From Janthinobacterium sp. CG3 (GTDB taxonomy: Bacteria > Pseudomonadota > Gammaproteobacteria > Burkholderiales > Burkholderiaceae_D), in NCBI RefSeq assembly GCF_000344615.1, contig NZ_KB467825.1:273188-337187 (forward strand): a DNA stretch of 64,000 nt, given 5' to 3'. The position numbers were made by a program, and so were the translations under genes. The notes below the pieces were generated by a model. That model saw nothing but the letters and a program-made list of their open reading frames with translations, was not told where the DNA came from and made no database searches. Of this stretch, positions 60,429 to 64,000 are shown one piece after another. How positions within the stretch are numbered: the stretch's first letter is position 1; each line of letters opens with the position of its first letter.

Positions 60429-60538
60429 TGCATTTCTCCGTTGGAGTCGTCAAAAAAGGTTATTGAATCACAGCTACAACTCTGGCTTGTCCACCGGGCA
60501 TTGCGCCGCCGCGACCGGGGCCGGGCGGCGTTCCGGCC

Positions 60539-60862
60539 TCAATACTTGGGCATCGCGGCGTCTACCTGCACCGCCCAGGCGTGCACGCCGCCGGTCAGAT
60601 TGCTCACGTGGGCAAAACCGTTGCGCTCCAGGAAAGCCGCAACTTGCATGCTGCGCGCGCCGTGGTGGCAAATGCAAACGATGTGCGCGTCCTCGTCGAG
60701 ATCGTCGATACGGGCAGGAATCGTGTTCATCGGCATCAGGGTCGAACCCTCGATACGGCAGGTCTCGAATTCCCAGTTCTCGCGCACGTCCAACAGGAAC
60801 GGGCGCGGACGGGCGGCGTCACCCAGCCAGGCGGCGAGTTCGGGGGCGCTGACGTAGTCCAT
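60539..60862 (-). CDS. Rhodanese-like domain protein
   Basis: This 107-residue single-domain rhodanese has the active-site loop CHHGARS, with catalytic cysteine in IVCICHHGARSMQVA, and the substrate loop LLDVRENWEFETCRIEGS. I chose ATG 60862 (MDYVSAPELAAWL); the upstream extension overlaps the PIMT gene. It is probably co-transcribed with the PIMT gene 10 bp upstream and tolC 110 bp downstream. The sulphur acceptor is unknown. Confidence 0.92.
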   Translation of the reverse strand: MDYVSAPELAAWLGDAARPRPFLLDVRENWEFETCRIEGSTLMPMNTIPARIDDLDEDAHIVCICHHGARSMQVAAFLERNGFAHVSNLTGGVHAWAVQVDAAMPKY

Positions 60863-60872
60863 GGCGGCCCGC

Positions 60873-61526
60873 TTAAAACTTGAACTGCGACGGCGTCGTC
60901 GCCAACACCAGCGGCTTGACACTGGTCTCGAACAGCTTGACGGTATCGTAGGCGCTGTCGGAGACGCGCGTGATCAGGTGCGCCGACATCACCGGCGCGT
61001 CGCCGATGATGGCCAGGATGCGCCCGCCCACCTTCACCTGCTGCATGAACGTCTCCGGCAGCACCGGTACGCTGGCCGAAATGACGATGACGTCGAACGG
61101 GGCGCCGTTGGCCCAGCCCTGCGCGCCGTTGCCCAGTTCCACCGTGACATTGCCGACGCCGTTGGCGGCCAGGTTTTTTTCCGCCAGCGCCTTCAGCTCG
61201 GGCAACACCTCGACGCTCGTTACATGCCGGCCCTTGAAGGCCAGCAACGCGGCCATATAGCCGGAGCCGGTGCCGATTTCCAACACGTTCTCGTGCTTTT
61301 TCAAGCCGACTTCCTGCAGGATGCGCGCCTCCAGCTTCGGCGTGAACATCGCCTCGCCGCCCGGCAGCGGGATGTCGGTGTCGACGAACGCCAGGTTCTT
61401 ATACGCGGCCGGCACGAAATCTTCGCGCTTGACGACCGTCAACAGGTCCAGCACGTCCGGGTCGAGCACGTCCCAAGGACGGATCTGCTGTTCGATCATA
61501 TTGAAGCGGGCTTGTTCGATGTTCAT
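60873..61526 (-). CDS. Protein-L-isoaspartate O-methyltransferase family protein
   Basis: This 217-residue SAM-dependent methyltransferase has motif I LEIGTGSGYMAALLA near residue 83 and the PIMT N-terminal region (NMIEQQIRPWDVLDPDVLDLL). It resembles the PIMT-like proteins fixed upstream of tolC in betaproteobacteria. True repair of isoaspartyl residues is not certain in this subgroup. Confidence 0.9.
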   Translation of the reverse strand: MNIEQARFNMIEQQIRPWDVLDPDVLDLLTVVKREDFVPAAYKNLAFVDTDIPLPGGEAMFTPKLEARILQEVGLKKHENVLEIGTGSGYMAALLAFKGRHVTSVEVLPELKALAEKNLAANGVGNVTVELGNGAQGWANGAPFDVIVISASVPVLPETFMQQVKVGGRILAIIGDAPVMSAHLITRVSDSAYDTVKLFETSVKPLVLATTPSQFKF

Positions 61527-61687
61527 CTTTGGACTCGGTGAGAAAAATAATAATCCGCCATTTTATCGCTGAACTGACTTGCAGCACATGTTAATGACAA
61601 AGCCGGCCGATCGCAGCAATTTGCGACGATCTGCAGTTTGGCGGGTGTGAACATTAGGAAAACGGCAACCAGACGGTCGCGCCGCCC

Positions 61688-62350
61688 TCACGGCGCGGGG
61701 GCCGCGGCGGCGCCGTCGGGCAACAAGCCGCGCAAACTGACGTCGATGAACGCGGCCATATAGGCTTCCGCGTCGATGCTCTTCATGTCGCACGGCAAAT
61801 ACGAGTTCTTCCACATCATCAACATGATCACCGGCGCGCTCAGGATCGAGGTCATCAACGTCGGATCGACCGGGCGAAATTCGCCGGAAACGATGCCGCG
61901 CTCGAGCACCCGGGCGATCAGCGCGCAGCCTCGCGTTACCACCTCCTCGTTGTAGAACGCGGCCAGTTCGGGGAAGTTGCCAGACTCGGCCATTATCAAC
62001 TTGGTGATGCCGGCGAGCCGGGTGGCGCCGATGTGCTCCCACCACGCCATCAGGATCGAACGCAGCAGCGCGGCGCTGGCCTCGTCCGAGGCGGCGGCCA
62101 GGTTGTCCTCAGCCTGGCCGATGACCTGGACGATGTTCTCCCGCACCACCGCCTTGAACAAATCCTCCTTGTTTTCGAAATACAGGTACAGCGTGCCCTT
62201 CGAGACGCCGGCGCGCTTGGCGACGTCCTCCAGCCGGGTCGAGGCGAAGCCGCGCTCGACGAACAGGTCCAGCGCGGCGGCGATCAGCTCCTGCGGACGG
62301 GCATCCTTGCGCCGCTCCCAGCGCGGCTTGGTGTCATTCGGTACTTCCAT
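61688..62350 (-). CDS. TetR-family transcriptional regulator
   Basis: This 220-residue regulator has an N-terminal HTH (TRLEDVAKRAGVSKGTLYLYFENKEDLF, about 38-66) and an all-helical effector domain. It is similar to regulators found upstream of RND efflux or fatty-acid genes, but the flanking gene is the PIMT/tolC unit downstream on the same strand. A large palindrome begins three bases upstream of its start codon and is probably its own operator. Confidence 0.9.
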   Translation of the reverse strand: MEVPNDTKPRWERRKDARPQELIAAALDLFVERGFASTRLEDVAKRAGVSKGTLYLYFENKEDLFKAVVRENIVQVIGQAEDNLAAASDEASAALLRSILMAWWEHIGATRLAGITKLIMAESGNFPELAAFYNEEVVTRGCALIARVLERGIVSGEFRPVDPTLMTSILSAPVIMLMMWKNSYLPCDMKSIDAEAYMAAFIDVSLRGLLPDGAAAAPAP

Positions 62351-62352
62351 AT

Positions 62353-62395
62353 GCGTCTATCCAGTTACTTACTCTTGAGTCATTAATATAGACGC
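62353..62395. promoter_or_regulatory. Nested palindrome, probable TetR operator
   Basis: Outer arms GCGTCTAT (62353-62360) and ATAGACGC (62388-62395) pair perfectly. Inside, ACTC-TT-GAGT (62371-62380) forms a second near-concentric palindrome extended by TTA...TAA. It starts three bases before the tetR-like ATG. Confidence 0.6.
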
Positions 62396-62424
62396 ACGCG
62401 TGCCCAGCGTCAAGCCGGCCGTTG

Positions 62425-62488
62425 GACGACAGATGAGTTTGCGCTAGCGACAGATGAGCTTGCGCTGGACGACACATAAGTTTGCGCT
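62425..62488. repeat. Three tandem ~21-bp repeats, transposon-end-like
   Basis: Three head-to-tail copies share the core GACAGATGAGTTTGCGCT (62425-62445, 62446-62466, 62468-62488), with one to four differences each and a period of 21-22 bp. On the minus strand each copy reads ...CATCTGTCG; TGTCG-led tandem sites are typical of the ends of Tn7/Tn402/IS21-like elements, where several transposase monomers bind. No transposase of that type is in the window. Confidence 0.6.
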
Positions 62489-62910
62489 GGAAAGGCGGCT
62501 TGATACCGCAACGGCTAAAGGATCGCTTAGCTGCCGAAGGTTCGCGGAACCTCAACCGTTTACCCGGGCCCCGGGCAGTGGGTGAACGCGGCAGTGTAGC
62601 GGTAAGCTAAGTTCAGCTGGCAATGTCACTTGCGGTGAACATATCAGAGCCAACGAGATGCTTGTTCAGTACGCCTCTTGTGAACTGGAAAAGCGTCGCG
62701 TAAACTCTGCGGATGCTTCGCACGGACACCCGCCCGCGCGCTATCAATCCATACCTGCCATCGAAATCCCTTCCTTAATCGCCACTTGTTCACGCAGCAC
62801 CAAGCTCCACGTTTAGCGCGGAGATAGATCGTCGCTTTCGAATTCGATTATTCTCCACACGGCTATCTTGGCTCATTATTAGTAATTCCAATAGCGCAGT
62901 CGCCTTGCAG

Positions 62911-63855
62911 ATGGATGTAACAAAAATCAAGGCCTCAGTCAATAATACAATCCCTTTCCAATATGAAAAGACGAATAAAATGGATGATCAAACTGAACCA
63001 ATCTTGTTCGGAGAAAAGATACGTGGCGTTTTGCAGATAATTTCAGAAGTCACTATGAAACGCACAGTATCAAATAATACTGAGGATAGTCCCACGCGCA
63101 TCGAACGATTCTTTGACAGAATCTCGAGGAAAGAGCCGATTGCCGCGAAAATCATATGCGGATTAGCGGTGATATTTTTGATATTTGGCCTCACTGCCTA
63201 TATTTCGAAACTGCAAACATTTTTTTACTTAACAATATTTGTTTACTGTTTAATATTGCTGGTTTGGGTGGGCGTTGTATGCGCAGTAGTTGTCGCTGGG
63301 GTCCCCAAAGTGCACCGGTTTATTCGGTCGCCCTACAAGCCTTTCATGGAGTCGGTAACCGTAATTCTGGAGCGTGATATGAAGTACCTAAAAAAGCTCC
63401 ATATGTGCGATTTAGGGGCGCGCCAAGCCGTCCTCGCGTATTATCAAAATGAACGAAACAGTATGGAACGCCGTGGGTCCGCGCTTTCTGGCTCAATCGA
63501 TCGAATAGGATTGTTCCCTGCATTGGCGACTGTGGCAGCACTGGCCGCTGCGGTTTCGAAACTTGACCAAGGAAAAGAATTCATATATGTAATTATCTCT
63601 GTAATTCCATTTTTCCATATGTTTAATTTCTCGGCAATTGGCATGTACCAGAAGATCAATCCACCCAAGTTAGGGATTTTCCAACCTTTTAACATGGTTT
63701 TTGGATCATGTGCTTGTGCGGCTTCGGCCTGGTTTTGCGTGTTTTGGATAGATTTTCCCGATGGATGTGTGTCCGTTTCGCAATCAGGCGCAGCACCTCG
63801 CGCAGTAACTTCGCCACCTTTTTTCCGAGCAGAAGGGCCGGCAACAATGGTTTGA
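62911..63855 (+). CDS. Orphan membrane protein, probably truncated by an IS element
   Basis: This ORF has up to 314 codons. It has a polar N-terminus, two transmembrane helices (about 82-128: IICGLAVIFLIFGLTAYI and FFYLTIFVYCLILLVWVGVV), a cytoplasmic helical stretch and two more helices (about 205-255). No family is recognised. Codon use is clearly AT-richer than the rest of the window. The last 55 or so residues overlap the antisense transposase gene, so the native C-terminus is probably lost and the ORF ends in IS-derived sequence. The start is uncertain: ATG 62911, 62980 or 63055, none with a strong ribosome site. Confidence 0.5.
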   Translation: MDVTKIKASVNNTIPFQYEKTNKMDDQTEPILFGEKIRGVLQIISEVTMKRTVSNNTEDSPTRIERFFDRISRKEPIAAKIICGLAVIFLIFGLTAYISKLQTFFYLTIFVYCLILLVWVGVVCAVVVAGVPKVHRFIRSPYKPFMESVTVILERDMKYLKKLHMCDLGARQAVLAYYQNERNSMERRGSALSGSIDRIGLFPALATVAALAAAVSKLDQGKEFIYVIISVIPFFHMFNFSAIGMYQKINPPKLGIFQPFNMVFGSCACAASAWFCVFWIDFPDGCVSVSQSGAAPRAVTSPPFFRAEGPATMV

Positions 63856-64000
63856 GGGCGGTATGCGCATAGGCGTGGTTGATGCGCTCGGCTGCGCGCA
63901 GGTCGGCGCTGTCGTGGGCTGTCAAGGCCGCCAGGGTTTGCAAGTTATCGCACATGATTTTGGCGGCGACGTCCTGCACCACGGCTTGCTGGGACAGGCC
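63689..64000 (-). mobile_element. IS4-type transposase, C-terminal part (5' portion outside window)
   Basis: The reading frame enters from the window edge (64000) and stops at 63689, giving the last 103 residues. It shows VAAKIMCDNLQTL, the INHAYAHTALKPLLPALLLG block, RLIAKRTHIHREN and the basic KTRPKPHKHMIQKPC terminus that I associate with IS4-family transposases. The catalytic DDE residues are beyond the window or in the missing part. The element's terminus should lie within about 50 bp left of 63689. Confidence 0.72.

Larger units (their letters stand above)
62351..62904. other. Long intergenic region with transposon-end-like repeats
   Basis: No gene is seen in these 554 bp. The region holds the TetR palindrome (62353-62395), three tandem repeats (62425-62488), a small hairpin AGGTTC-GCG-GAACCT (62538-62552) and a CCCGGG-rich palindrome near 62563-62575. 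From about 62600 the base composition becomes AT-richer than the chromosome. Confidence 0.5.

Noticed and set aside
62425..62488. Short CRISPR array
   Set aside because: The repeats are directly adjacent without spacers and are degenerate; there are no cas genes.
62538..62552. tRNA T-arm-like hairpin containing GGTTCG
   Set aside because: The loop and stem lengths are wrong and no acceptor or anticodon stems surround it.

Overview
The window is GC-rich chromosomal DNA of a betaproteobacterium, most likely an Oxalobacteraceae member (Massilia/Duganella/Janthinobacterium type). The grounds are the codon bias, the hemH/grpE-dnaK-dnaJ and nadK-recN neighbourhoods, and the PIMT-rhodanese-tolC order. 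No rRNA, tRNA, CRISPR array or complete prophage is visible.

Layout. (1) 1-14.9 kb, all on the minus strand: a very large polyamine locus. Read 5'->3' it encodes a PuuD-like hydrolase, a PuuA-like synthetase, a SpuC-like transaminase, the PotFGHI ABC importer, an outer-membrane porin-like protein, PuuC, two further glutamine-synthetase homologues and a truncated class III aminotransferase at the window edge. (2) 15.1-17.8 kb: a divergent MocR-type regulator with a translationally coupled MFS transporter. (3) 17.8-23.7 kb: two divergent secreted proteins, then a beta-propeller/ECF sigma/anti-sigma operon. (4) 24-26.7 kb: an EamA exporter with an ArgP-like LysR regulator, and a ClpN-domain/HTH gene pair under two palindromic operators. 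(5) 26.9-30.6 kb: gabT-gabD-speB, which takes agmatine and GABA to succinate and completes the route started in region 1. (6) 31-39.5 kb: small enzymes, a sulfonate/taurine-type uptake operon with a TauD-family dioxygenase, and carbonic anhydrase. (7) 39.6-45.1 kb: dnaJ, dnaK and grpE with two good sigma-32 promoters, then hemH. (8) 45.1-52.1 kb: an unusual minus-strand operon (response regulator, PqaA-like hydrolase, TonB-dependent receptor, periplasmic binding protein, histidine kinase) with a perfect Fnr/Anr box upstream. (9) 52.4-62.4 kb: a two-domain orphan protein, recN and nadK with a LexA-type box upstream, a sugar dehydrogenase, OsmC, GloA, TolC, rhodanese, PIMT and TetR. (10) 62.4-64.0 kb: an AT-richer patch with transposon-end-like repeats, an orphan membrane protein and the 3' end of an IS4-type transposase.

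The genes of regions 1, 2 and 5 appear to act together. Putrescine and related polyamines would cross the outer membrane, enter through PotFGHI, be oxidised either through gamma-glutamylated intermediates or directly by SpuC/PuuC, and reach succinate through GabT/GabD. No PuuB-type oxidase is present. The strongest leads for something undescribed are the Fnr-linked receptor/two-component block, the ClpN/HTH pair with twin operators, a second orphan Fnr box at 33.28 kb, and the transposon-end repeats at 62.4 kb. Two families of palindromic intergenic repeats recur through the window.
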